Shown here: piece by piece, positions 27,231-38,563 of the stretch
Layout of the letters: each line of letters begins with the position of its first letter
How positions within the stretch are numbered: position 1 is the first letter of the stretch
Origin: Coenobita brevimanus
Lineage: Eukaryota; Arthropoda; Malacostraca; Decapoda; Coenobitidae
Length of the DNA: 64,000 nt
Direction: 5' to 3'
NCBI GenBank assembly: GCA_032717465.1
Contig: CM064671.1
Location: 53,376,991-53,440,990 of the forward strand
The notes under the pieces: generated by a model
Seen by the model: only the letters and a program-made list of their open reading frames with translations
Told to the model about the DNA's origin: nothing
The model's database searches: none
Translations under genes and position numbers: made by a program

Positions 27231-27480
27231 TCCCCAACCCCACTTTTTTTAGCTCTCAAGAACGACGTGATAGCGTGAAATGTTCGCTATTCCGACAAGT
27301 GAAAATATGAAAATATTTTTTCAACTTTTTGGTCAGAAATGGTCATTGTGCTCACAGTAACATTTTTTTTTTTTTTTATGGGAAGGCTTTAGTTAGTCCC
27401 ACAATTTTTCTGAGCAAGGACCAGTACACTTATATATATATATATAGATAGATAGATAAATAGGTAGATAGATAGATATG
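27231..27480. other. Unassigned spacer ending in TA/GATA array
   Basis: Contains a poly-T run and a (TA)n-(GATA)n tract at 27430-27478 directly before the LINE C-like 5' module. Confidence 0.5.
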
Positions 27481-27720
27481 GAGGCTGTAGCATGGTCCGA
27501 ACATGGTGGTACTCACGAGGGGAATGGGAATGCTGGTGATAGGGAGAGCTGGAGCTACTGTTTCGTTAGCTATCTAACCATCCCATCTGCTGACCTTTTC
27601 AGTGTGACAGTAACATGGAGAGTAGGCCAGCATACTCTCCCAAACATTTCCTCTATTTTATGCACACTACATGCACTTTACATTTCACACATATCCCATT
27701 ACTTTACAGGGGTTGACACC
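27481..27720 (+). repeat. LINE C-type 5' module ahead of LINE B
   Basis: Diverged match to the first 230 bp of LINE C1 (45291-45525) and C2 (54507-54745). It shares CTGTAGCA..., GGTACTC.CGAGG.G.ATGG, GGGAG.GCTGGAGCT and AGAGTAGGCCAGCAT.CTCTCC. The LINE C coding region does not follow; a LINE B leader does. Confidence 0.65.
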
Positions 27721-28567
27721 AGCAAGGACATGTGGCTAGAAAACTTTGCCCCTGCTACCTAGTGGCGGACTTTTGGGGGGTGGGGCATGACGGGGGATTT
27801 CGCCAGCATCGATCATGTGTCCAGGGCGAGATGGGGCTCAAACCTGTGCTAGAGGGTACAGAGCATTATGGTTCCCAGGCTGCCAGTTCTGCCCATAGAC
27901 AGGGGCCCGAACCTGGGAGTAACGACCCAGGAGGTTGCCCTATCTGTGGGTGTATAATGGCTGGACTGTTGCAGTGCCAAGGTGCACTTGGAGGGTGTCC
28001 CTGCAGCTGTCCCTGAGGCCACTACCACAGCCACTGGTAAGTTGGTGGGCTAGGGGTCCTAGATCCACTGCCTAGACCTGGGACTGTCCAGTGGGTGGGG
28101 CCTGTGGTATGTCTACCCCCTTTATTATTACTGACTATGACTAAACACAAGAATAAGATTCAAAGCAAGCCTGAGGACATTAAATCGCCCAGGGGGATGA
28201 AAGTGTTCATGGAATGTGAGAAGTTTGAGGGGAAGAGCAGGCGAAGTCGTTGAGGCATTCAGTAGGAGCTGGATGCATGTGGCATGTTTGAAAGAAGTCT
28301 GGTACAGGAGTGGATCAACCAGAAAGACTGTTGGGAAGGATTGCTACTGTAAATTGTTTTGGCGGAGGGGGACAGATGGATATGGGGGCGTGGGTGTGTT
28401 GGTTGCGGAGAAATGGGTGGAATATGTTATGAATGTTATGAGAGTAAGTGATAGGATATTGGTAGTGAAAATTTTGTTCGGAGGAATGATGACTTCAATT
28501 ATATCAACATATGCTCCACAGGCAGGCTTGGATGTGGTATAGAAGGATAGATTTTGGGTCGACTTAA

Positions 28568-29685
28568 CCCTGTCCGGCACTGTCACACGAATCATGTTCC
28601 ATGTGGTTTCATAGGAAGACACACAGTCACGCGAATCGCGTTCCTAAGCACAAAAAAATTTCTCCAAAAATTTAGTTTTCTGCCAATTTGCATCAAATTT
28701 TGGTGCGTTGTTAGCGGGTGCATGTTTGTCCTGAGGTAAGGCGTTGGCAACACTGTGACTGCTCTGATGAGACAATGCATAGCAGAAAAACCTCAGTATC
28801 TCATGACTAGCCGGGCTGGAGGGATGCGCAGCTGTCAGTCATCCTTTTACCCCCTCAAACCCAAGGCAGAAGCTGTTATTTAAATAATGTGATTGTACAG
28901 TGTTATTGACTATAATGTGAAGTGATTGTGTCTATGGAACATAGATATATTGTTTGTAAAGCATTGGGGCCTGTTATCGGCCGTTAGGCCTAGAGGCAGG
29001 ACTGTGGTTTGTTATAATGGGGTTTCCACTCCGTTTCACCCTGCCCATAAATGATGTGAGTATTTTACTGTTATAATGAAGCCAGTACTTATATTTTGTG
29101 AAACATATAGTGCCCGGATGAGTGAAATAACTGACCTACCATAGTAGGCATTATATATGCCATAGAGATATGCCATAGTCACTAAGGAAACAAGTGGTTA
29201 TATACGCCATAGAGTCAGGAAGGGAATCATAGAGGACGTTGGGATGGAATCATGTGATAGTGTTTTATATTGCATATGGTTCAGTGTGAAATATACTTAT
29301 AAAATATTGCAGTGAGTGTTCATCGAGAAATGTTGCGTGCATTGACTGACTTAACTCCAACTTAGCACAAGTATGAGACAACAAATACACAACACAATCA
29401 CAGACTTCAATGAAAAGGTACCAATCTCAGACAGTGCTATATTGTGTATGGTTTAGTGTGAAACATAAGTATGAAATAGTGCAGTGAGTGTTCACCGAGA
29501 TATATTGCATGCATTTACTGACTCAGCGAAAACATAGTGCAAGTATCAGAGACAAGAAATATGCCACAGCCACATAAATATACATATGTCATGCAGTGAA
29601 TGTTCGTGGAGAAATCTATTGTGTGCATCACATGTGTTTTAGGCAAACGTATCACAAGGAGAGAAGAAAATACGCCACAGCCACA

Positions 29686-29745
<60 letters not shown>

Positions 29746-30885
29746 CTCACACACTACATAACTCCTCACCTTCCAGCAATCCTTCAAGCTCCTGCCAGCA
29801 TCTCAACACCTCTGGAGGATGTGAGTTATCCGTATTTTGTTGATCTGTATATTGACCTATTTCTGTAGTTCTATATTTTTTACACAAATAAGTACCGTTT
29901 TTTACCCACACACATATGAGATGGAAGAAAGTTCAGCTTCAGTATCAGTACCTACAAAAAAGACTAGTGGTCATGTCGAGTTTCTGAGGGCACTATCAAA
30001 AACCTTATGATATTTTACATGGATACTTTGAGTAAAAAAAAGAAAATAATAAAACCTAACAAGCGAAAGTATGTTGGTGTGGGTGAGGCAGGGAAAGAAT
30101 GTTTTTATTTCGCCTGTGGGCGAGGAGTACTCTACATTTGTTGTCCAATTACTCCAAAACTACTGCACCTATCGATTTCCCTTAAGAACTGTGATAAAGA
30201 TGAGTGACTTCTACGTATATTCAGGACATAACAATATAGTATCTCTGCCGAAAAGACGGGAATATAATGATTATTTTGCGCGCACCACGAAAGTGACGCA
30301 CGGCGTGAGTAACCAGTCGTTTTTGGCGATTTACTCGAAAACTATGTGGCGTATCGAAACCAGCCGGTACTCATGAGAAAGCTCGTGAAATTCTGTATAA
30401 TATTATACAATAAAAACATAAGGTGTGCGAGAAAAGTTCGTCTTAAAAGCTCCCTGAATTTTTTCCAAAAATGGCTTAAAGTTTTTGGCTATTTTCTCGA
30501 AAACTACAAATCGTATCACAACTGGAATTGTCTCATTAGAAAGCTGATGAAGTTCTCTATCAAAACTTCTAATAACATTTTCCTGTATGATGGAAAGCAT
30601 TCAAATGGTGATGTTGGGAACTAAAATTGACGTAGCGAAATGTTTATTCACGGTCGCCTAATGTTGTTTTATTAGTGTTTTCCTGTTTTTTTGTGGTGCT
30701 TATCAGCTAGAACAAACATAGACGAATAAGATGAGATAGTTTTCATGGCAGTATACTTTTGTTTGGGTGGCGAAAACAAGGCGAGAATACGTGTTATTTG
30801 CTGTGCATGGGCAGCCGGGCTGGGTGGCCAGGCGAATACAATTGTGCGCCAGAAAATTTAACAAAACTTATCGTGCACGAGAGGG
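28568..30885. mobile_element. Non-autonomous TTAA (piggyBac-type) element, 2.3 kb
   Basis: Flanked by TTAA on both sides (28564-28567 and 30886-30889). The ends are CCCTGTCCGGCAC and, read inward from the right, CCCTCTCGTGCAC. LINE B's endonuclease reading runs up to one side and resumes on the other. No transposase was recognised. Inside are a direct repeat near 29260/29436 of about 175 bp, a (CA)n tract at 29687-29740, and three diverged copies of a unit with ATTTACTCGAAAACTA-like text near 30138, 30325 and 30488. Confidence 0.8.
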
Positions 30886-31660
30886 TTAATACGTGTAGTA
30901 GTATGGGGGATGATGAGATAGTGGTTTTGGGAGGTGACTTAATGGTCATGTACGTGAAGCGACTCAAGGTTATGAAGGATTACATGGGGGATGTGCATAT
31001 GGTATAAGGAATGCGGAAGGGGAAAGGATACTCGAGTTTGGAGAGGCAACGAACATGATTGTGCGTAAGACACATTTTAGGAAAAGAGAGAGTAATTACG
31101 TATGAGTCTGTGTGAAATAGCAGTCAGATAGATTATTTTCTGGTCAGGAGGGCTGACAGGTGATTAGTGAGGGATGTTAAAGTTATAGGAAGCGAGGAGT
31201 GTGTGCTGCAGCACAAACTATTGATTTGTGATGTGGTGCTTAAAGAACAAGTGATGAAAAAGAGGACTTATGTACCTACGAGGAAAATATGGAAGCTGGA
31301 AAACCAAGTAGTAAGGGATGCCATCTATAGCGAGATGAGGAGAGTGGTGGCTGGACAGGGAGCCATAGACAGAGGTGTTAATGAACAGTACAGAGCCCTC
31401 AAGAACAACCTGTTGAGAGTTACTGGTGTAATATGAGGTTGGACAAGAAGCCCACCAAGACAGAGTAACATGGTGGTGGGATGAGGGTGTAGAAGCTGCA
31501 GTCAAGGAGAAAAGAAAGCTTTTCCGGGAATGGAAGAAGGGTGTTAACAAGGAGGAATACTTGGCTGCCAAGCGTAGGGCTAGAAAAGAGGTATACAGGG
31601 CGAAGTCTGAGTCACAGAGACTTACTTGATAACCAGAATCATGGGGAAAGGAAAAATATG

Positions 31661-31904
31661 ATATTCAAGGTGGTAAATCAGATGAAGAGGGATATTCGGG
31701 ATATTATAGGTGAGCAGTGGGACATTCAAGGTGGCAAATCAGATGAAGAGGGATAATCGGGATATTATAGGTGAGCAGTGTGATATTCAAGGTGGCAAAT
31801 CAGATGAAGAGGGATAATCGGGATATTATAGGTGAGCAGTGTGATATTCAAGGTGGCAAATCAGATGAAGAGGGATAATCGGGATATTATTGGTGAGCAG
31901 TGTG
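31661..31904 (+). repeat. Four tandem copies of a 61-bp unit inside LINE B
   Basis: Copies start at 31661, 31722, 31783 and 31844 with ATATTCAAGGTGG (ACATTC in the second), nearly identical. The unit is not a multiple of three, so each copy shifts the LINE frame. Confidence 0.95.
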
Positions 31905-32394
31905 TGAAGAATGATGAAGGAAGGGTAGTGGTGAACAGTGGGGATATTAATTATGCATGGAGAGAGCATTATAACCGGTTGTTGAATGAGGAGTTTGACT
32001 GGGACAGGGAAGGTTTGGAGCCAGCAGATCCAGTGTTTGGCCCTTGGCCTTTGATTGACACTGCTACTGTGAGTGATGCAAATGGCAGGATGCAGGGGTG
32101 GAAGGCGGCAGGTGTATTGGCTGAAGAGTATAATTGTAAATATGTACAAAGGCAAGGGTGATGCCCTGGAAAGAGGAAATTATAGAGTTATATAGCTTTT
32201 AGATCAGATAATGAAGGTAATGGAGAGAGTTCTAGAAGGTATGATTAGAGAAAGTGAATATTGATGAAATGCAGTTTGGGTTTATGCCAGGCAAGGGGAC
32301 CACTGATGCCATATTCATTGTTTGAGAGCTTCACGAAAAATATATTGGGAAGAAAAGGGATCTGTATTTTACTTTTTTTTATTTGAAAGTCAGG

Positions 32395-33740
32395 TATAAT
32401 TATTCCCTTCTACAGAGGAAAATGGGAAAAAGATGTGTGTGGTAATCATAGGGGCATTCGTCATCTTAGTGTAATAGGAAAAGTGTATGGCAGGATACTT
32501 ATTTGAAAGAGTTAGGAAAATAAGAGAGGAATTAGCTGGAGAAGAACAGGGAGGCTTTAGGAAGGGAAGAGGTTGTGTAGATCAGATATTCATTCTTAGA
32601 CTTTTAGTGGAAAAGTTTCTGGAGAAGGGAAAGAAGTTGTATGCGGTCTTCATGGATTTGGAGAAAGCACATGGCAGGGTGGATAGACAAGGATTGTGGA
32701 AAGTATTAAGAATATATGGAATAGATGGGATGTTGTTGAATGTTGTGAAGAGTATGTATGATGGTGCTAAGGCTGCAGTGCGTGTGGATGGTGAACCGAG
32801 TGAATTTTTCTCTTTGAAGGTTGGGTTGAAACGGGGATGTGTCATGTCTCCATGGTTGTTCAATCTGTACATGGATGGGGTGGCCATGGTGAGAGAGGGC
32901 AGTGTTTGGAAAGTTCCTGTACTGTTGTTTGCAGATGATACTGTGTTGTTAAGTGAAGACGAAGGGGAGCTGTAAGACTTAATGGATGAGTTTGGGAGAG
33001 TGTGTAAGAAGCGGAATCTAAAGGCAAATGTAGGGAAATGTAAAGTGATGGTCTTTGAGAGGGGTGAAGTCAGTGAATGTACAGTGAGGTTGGATGGTGA
33101 GGATTTGGAAAATGTGAGTACCTTTAAGTACTTGGGGAGTGTGATGAGTAAGGATGGAAGTTTGGAGGGTAAAGTGCTTGAAAGGGCACAACAAGGAAGA
33201 AAGGTTGCTGGTTCCTTGAAAACAGTGATAAAGAACAGGGAAGTGAGCATGGAAGTGAAAAAGTTACTACATGATAGTTTTGTGATACCAAGTCTATCTT
33301 ATGGAAGCGAGGCTTGGACGTTGTTGGAAGGACAGAAATCAAGAGTGAGAGCAGTGGAAATGCGTTATTTAAGAGGAGCCTGTGGAGTCACATGGAGAGA
33401 AAGGCTGACAAATGAGGATATAAAGGAGCATTGTGGTGTGGATGTGGATGTGATAGGAAGCGTTAGGAGGAACACAATGAGGTGGTTTGGCTATGTGGAG
33501 AGGATGGAGGGTGAGAGAGTGACGAAGAGAGTGTTTGTGAGTGAGGTGGAGGGGGGGAGAAGGAGGGGGAGGCCGAGGATGAGGTGGAGGGATGGAGTGG
33601 AGAGGTATATGAGAGAGGGGGGCGTGAATTGGGAGCAGGGCAACGAAATGGCGGGGGACAGGGCGACGTGGAGGTGATTTGTTTGTGGCCACCCACTGAG
33701 GGATTAAGGCGTCTGGCAATAGATAGATAGATAGATAGAT
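32395..33740 (+). mobile_element. LINE A2: 5'-truncated RTE-like copy inserted in LINE B
   Basis: Begins within the reverse transcriptase (IIPFYRGKW, frameshifted) and runs QGGFRKGRGCVDQIF, FMDLEKAHGRVDRQGLW, VGLKRGCVMSPWLFNLYMDG and LLFADDTVLLSEDEGEL. After a TAA at 32973 it continues MDEFGRVCKKRNLKANVGKC ... VSTFKYLGSVMSKDG ... [19 protein letters not shown] ... [10 protein letters not shown] to a stop near 33676. The 3' end is GGCGTCTGGCAAT(AGAT)n. ATTTGAAA before it and ATTTGGAAA after it may be the target duplication. Confidence 0.88.
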
Positions 33741-34999
33741 TTGGAAAAGGCCTTTGACAGAGTCCCTAGAGAGGTGGTGGAGTGGGCAATGAGAAAGCTT
33801 GGCTTGGAGGAGTGGCTGGATAGGGTGCTTATGGCCACATATGTGGGTGCTTGCACCCATGTATGAGTGAATGGAGATTTGAGTGATGAGTTTTCCGTGA
33901 TGTTGGTGTGCATCAGGGGTCAGTTTTGAGTCCTCTGTTGTTTATCATGGTACTTGAAGCCCTCTCACGTGACTTCAGAAACGGACTTCCATGGGAGATG
34001 TTGTATGCTGATGATTTGGTGTTGATTGCAGAAATTGAAAGGGAGGTGGAGGAAACATTTAGGAAGTGGATAGATGGTATGGGGTACAAGGACTTAAAGG
34101 TAAATGTAGATGAAACAAAAGTGATGATATCTAGGCTTGATGGCGGTACTGCCAAAGACGAGGGAGAGTGGCCATGTGCAGTTTGCCACAAGGGCATGGG
34201 AAGTAGTTCCATCTTTTGCAGTGTTTTTGATAAATGAGTGTACAAGAGATGTAGTGATATCAGAAGTAGACTGCGAGATAATGCTGATTTTATGTGTGTG
34301 GCGTGTCGGGGAGAGCAGGTGTAGACTGTCAGGCGTGAAAGGATTGAACTTGCTGGTGAGTCTCTTGAGTGTGTGGAAGAGTTTTGTTATTTGGGAAACA
34401 TGTTATGTGCTGAAGGTCGGGCTGAAGCTAGCTCTGTGGCTAGGGTGAGAAGTGGTTGGAAGAAGTTCAAAGAGTTGTTGCCTCTCCTGACATTGAGAGA
34501 ACTCTCCCTACGTGCTAAGGGGTCTTTGTATGCAGCATGTGTTAGGAGTGTGATGCTGTATGGTAGTGAAACCTAGGCAGTAAAGGAAGAGGATATTCGC
34601 AGGCTCAGACATACAGAAATGATAATGATCAGATGGATGTGCAGTGTGTCCCTGCGTGCAAGACCTGGGGGGCTGGGTTTACGATGGAAGTGTTGAGAGG
34701 TAGGATGGGACTGGGGCGTATTGTTGTTGTGATGAAGAGAGGTAGATTGAGGTGGTTTGGACATGTAGAGAGGATGGGAGATGACAATTGGGTGGGGAAG
34801 ATGAGAAGTGTTAATACTGGGGGTGGGGTTACGAGGGGTAGACCGAGAAAGACTGAGACGAGGTCATGAAGTGTGACCTCAGGGTTAAGGGACCTAACAA
34901 GGATGCTGCCACAGATCGTGCAATATGGAGAGCTGCCATTAGGTGACCAAGGCCGATGCATGGAAGCATGTTGGAGCCTTCAAAAACGAAATGAAACGA

Positions 35000-35160
<161 letters not shown>

Positions 35161-37000
35161 ATCTATATTAGCGGAGGTAGTAGGAAAACCTATTATAACC
35201 AAAGCCAAGAGGTATTCAGAAAAGACACTTGAGCATATGAAAAAAAGAAATGAAATGAAAGCAAAAACAAAGGAAGATGAAACAGAACGAGCGGAACTAA
35301 ATAAGCTTATCAACAAAAGACAAAGAGAGGAAAAATGTAAGAGAAACATGGATCAAATCAATGAAACCATCAAAATAGGAAAAAGTCTGAAACAGGTCCA
35401 AAGTAAAATGGTACTTGGAAAGCAAGAAAGTACATCACTAAAAGCAAAAACGGTGAAGCATTTAATGAAGAGATTAGATGTTCAACAGAGTTGAAGAATT
35501 TTACAAAGAACTGTATGCATCAAAGACAGTAGTACCAACAGACAACTTTTCAGTTGACACGAGTGAAATACCTGAGGTAACACCAGACGAGGTAAATAAT
35601 TCTCTCAAAAATATGAAAAGAGGGAAAGCTCCGGGAGAAGATGGCATAGTAGCAGATTTACTGTTGGATGCAAGAGTACAACCTAGGCTTGCTCACTTAT
35701 TTACTCAATGTATAAAAAGGAAGAAAATTCCCAAAACATGGTGTAATACAATAGTTATTTTACTTTACAAAAAGGTAATTCAAAAGACCTTAGTAACTAT
35801 CGACCCATTAGCTTGCTATCCGTCATTTACAAACTCTTCACTAATGTCCTTACAAACAGAAAAACTACAAAATTAGAGGAAAACCAACCTCGCGAACAGG
35901 CAGGATTCCGAAGCAGGTACTCGACAGCTGATCATCTACACGCAATGAATCAGATAATTGAGAAAACTACAGAATATAATAAACCACTGTGCTTAGGTTT
36001 TGTTGATTACCAAAAGGCTTTCGACTCAGTGGAGCACATAGCAATTATAAATTCATTGTGAGAACAAGGAGTGAATGAGAACATTGTAAAACTGCTCGAA
36101 AACATATATAAAGAGGGAACTGCTACAGTTAAATTACATAAGGACTCAGAAAAAATTAAGACTGAGATGGGCGAGCGTCAGGGAGATACAATTTCACCGA
36201 AGTTATTTACAACATGCTTAGAAAGTATTTTCAGAAAGCTAGACTGGGAAAAAAAAAGGGGTGAAGATAGATGGAGAAAAGCTAAACCATTTAAGATTTG
36301 CAGATGACATTGTCCAAATCTCAGAAACAGCAGAGACATTGCAAGAAATGTTAAATGACTTGAACAGAGAAAGTCTCAAGGTAGGGCTAAAGATGAACCA
36401 CAGTAAAACTAATGTTTAATCCTCAAACACCAAAGAGTGTCATCAGAATAAGTGGAGAAATTCTTGAAGAAGTTGAGGAGTACAATTACCTGGGACAAAT
36501 ACTAAATTTAACGAAAGATAATGATAGCGAAATAAAAAGACGCGTTACAATTGGATGGAAAGCTTCCGGTAAACATAGGGACATTATGAAAAGTAGCTTG
36601 CCAGTTTGAATGAAATGAAAAGTATATAACGAACGTATAATTCCAGCTATGCCGTATGGTTATGAGACTTGGAAACGGAAAAAATCGTTCGAAAATAAAT
36701 TAGTTCGTTCTCTGAGCGCAATGGAAAGGTCAGTGTTGGGAATATCTTTAGGGGACAGGAAATGATCAACTTGGGTGAGAGAGCTGACTACAGTCGAAGA
36801 CATTATAGAAGTTATAAAAGAACAGAAATGGAAGTGGGCAGGCCATGTAGCAAGAATAAAGGATAATCGATGAAGCAAGAGGTTGACTGACTGGGCCCCA
36901 AGAGATTGTAAGCGTAGCAGAAGAACACAGACAGGAGGTGGAGGGATAAGATAGAGAAATTTGCAGGGAAATCGTGGCAAAGATTGGCTCAGTCAAAGAA
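35161..37000 (+). pseudogene. LINE G reverse transcriptase
   Basis: The first frame is a lysine-rich linker (KPIITKAKRYSEKTLEHMKK to 35494). A shifted frame gives EEFYKELYASKT and NMKRGKAPGEDGIVADLLLD (35478-35780), then LTNRKTTKLEENQPREQAGF and VDYQKAFDSVEHIAIINSL. After a stop at 36061 come MGERQGDTISPKLFTTCLES and RFADDIVQIS with the catalytic pair intact. The tail has GWKASGKHRD and WAGHVARIKDNR. The RQGDTISPKLF and K..WAGHVAR motifs are typical of the RTE clade, distinct from the RQGCVMSPWLFN type of LINEs A, E and F. It is broken by at least four shifts or stops. Confidence 0.85.
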
Positions 37001-37060
37001 TTCGTGGATAAGCTTGGGGGAGGCCTTTGTTCAGCAGAGGACTTGTAATGGCTAATGATG
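35161..37060 (+). mobile_element. LINE G: RTE-clade retrotransposon, 5'-truncated
   Basis: Linker, reverse transcriptase and C-terminus in order on the plus strand, ending GGCTAATGATGATGATGAT and running into TA repeats, the usual short 3' repeat of RTE elements. The endonuclease is missing. Confidence 0.85.
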
Positions 37061-37064
37061 ATGA

Positions 37065-37098
<34 letters not shown>

Positions 37099-37103
37099 AT
37101 ATA

Positions 37104-37145
<42 letters not shown>

Positions 37146-37175
37146 TGTCTATCTATCTATCTATCTGTCTATCTA
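37061..37175 (+). repeat. (TA)n and (CTAT)n arrays
   Basis: TA repeats to about 37143, then CTAT repeats, which on the other strand are the GATA tail of the SINE fragment that follows. Confidence 0.95.
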
Positions 37176-37290
37176 TTGCCAGATGCCATAATCCCATAAG
37201 GGGTGGCCATTTGACTTTGAGTTATTGGTTATACGGGGAGGGGCACTAACCCTCCACCAACCCACTTGTTGACATGTAGGGAGCACGTAT
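37176..37290 (-). mobile_element. Headless copy of the 5S-SINE family
   Basis: Shares with 3360-3465 the tail TGCCAGATGCCATAATCCCA / GGGGTGGCCA and the body phrases GAGTTATTGGTTATAC, GGGAGGGGCACTAACCCTCC and ACCAACCCACTTGT. The 5S-like head is absent beyond about 37290, as expected for 5' truncation. The tail is (GATA)n. Confidence 0.75.
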
Positions 37291-37527
37291 GGATTGGTTA
37301 TATGGTTACCACCCAGCATTGTAAATGGTTTCTTGGCTTACAGCAATCCATTTGGCTTGTCACTCAATGTAAAGCCACTTGTAAAGGAAAGAAGAGCAGT
37401 AAGAAGTGACAGGAAAGATGGGAGATATAGGAAGGGAGGAGGGCAGGCACAGAAAAAGAATGATAAAGGCTAAGGAAGAAGTAGGCAGCACTACATCAAG
37501 TGAGAGGATGATGGTCGCCACCACCTA
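37291..37527. other. Unassigned spacer
   Basis: Purine-rich sequence with no recognised gene or repeat, ending at a TATC array. Confidence 0.4.
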
Positions 37528-37624
37528 CAATATCTATCTATCTATCTATCTATCTATATCAATATCTATCTATCTATCTATATCTATCTATCTATGTCTA
37601 TCTATATCTATCTATCTAACTCTA

Positions 37625-37710
<86 letters not shown>
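37528..37710 (+). repeat. (TATC)n and (TA)n arrays
   Basis: TATC with TATATC variants to 37622, then TA to about 37707. Confidence 0.95.
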
Positions 37711-37714
<4 letters not shown>

Positions 37715-38311
37715 AATTCTTTTGCAGGTCAGACTGTTCTGCTACTGGTAACATGTAATCCAATACTACCAGCAGTCTTGGTCAGATGGCAGTGACTAAT
37801 CCAGCATCCCCATTGGCCTAGGCCAGTGAAGGAATTAAAACAAGACCTGTCAAAGGGTATGTGAGCTACTTAAATCAATGGCTATCTCGCAGTGTGGAAG
37901 AAGCTTGTTGGTCCTGGTTGGCAGTCCACCTGGAAGGAAATTTCTGAATCAAACTTGGATAGCCTTTGTCAGAGATCCCATTCTTTTGTCCATAGGGTAA
38001 TGGTGAGCCCTTCCCTGAGTTTGAAGGTTCAGGGTAGGTTTGTGTCCCCTCCCTGGAAAAAGCTACATATTGCACGACTTAAGAAGACGAAGAGAGATCA
38101 GGGTCAGCATGTGCTGGCTGACTCTTACTCAATTTTCTGTGTGGGTCCCTCCTCAGGTGCCAGCATCTAGATGATGGGGTGGGGGGCCTGTAGCCTGAAT
38201 CCTGTTATGACTCTCATCATGGTGGCACAGAGGACACATGAACCCATTGAACCATATGTGGGTTTATCCTTCGTGAAGCACTTAGAATGAGGGTTAGGAA
38301 TATTCTAAGCC
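37711..38311. other. Unassigned spacer left of piggyBac 1
   Basis: No gene was recognised. Short ORFs on both strands lack domains. Confidence 0.4.
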
Positions 38312-38563
38312 TTAACCCATCCTGTCCGGGTGATATATATGCTGGTCCTCCCGGGGGCCATCCGGGAGTCATGTATACATGATCTAGTAATTCGTGCTAT
38401 TGTTTGAATATTCAGCTGATTATTTCTACCAAAAGCACTCGCTGGCAACCCTCCCGCATTGCTCCAGTCACCTGCATACCTCCGTCATGGACAGACATAT
38501 GCAAATCTGTATTCCTGTGTTTGGACCCTCGGGTGACCGCCTACTCCCACTGACTTCAACACA

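Larger units (their letters stand above)
28170..34868 (+). pseudogene. LINE B endonuclease-reverse transcriptase (interrupted)
   Basis: The endonuclease begins MRSLRGRAGEVVEAFSRSWM and runs to STYAPQAGLDVV (28216-28542). It resumes after the TTAA insertion with DDEIVVLGGDLMV, IRNAEGERILEFGEATNMIV, FLVRRADR and the basic linker RTYVPTRKIWKLE. Four tandem copies of a 61-bp unit (31661-31904) disrupt the frame. The reverse transcriptase starts FGFMPGKGTTDAIF, is cut by LINE A2, and resumes DLEKAFDRVPREVVEWAM, VHQGSVLSPLLFIMVLEALS, MLYADDLVLIAEIE and WPCAVCHKGMGSSSIFC (a Cys-rich finger). The C-terminus is RWFGHVERMGDDNWVGKM ... RGRPRKT. The family is often annotated as craniofacial development protein 2-like in crustaceans. 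Many stops and shifts; inactive. Confidence 0.85.

Noticed and set aside
32582..33860. Proline/serine-rich ORFs antisense to LINE A2 (also at 4897-5299, 56026-57057, 63366-63950)
   Set aside because: They mirror the LINE coding strand in each copy. The sense strand carries the reverse-transcriptase motifs.
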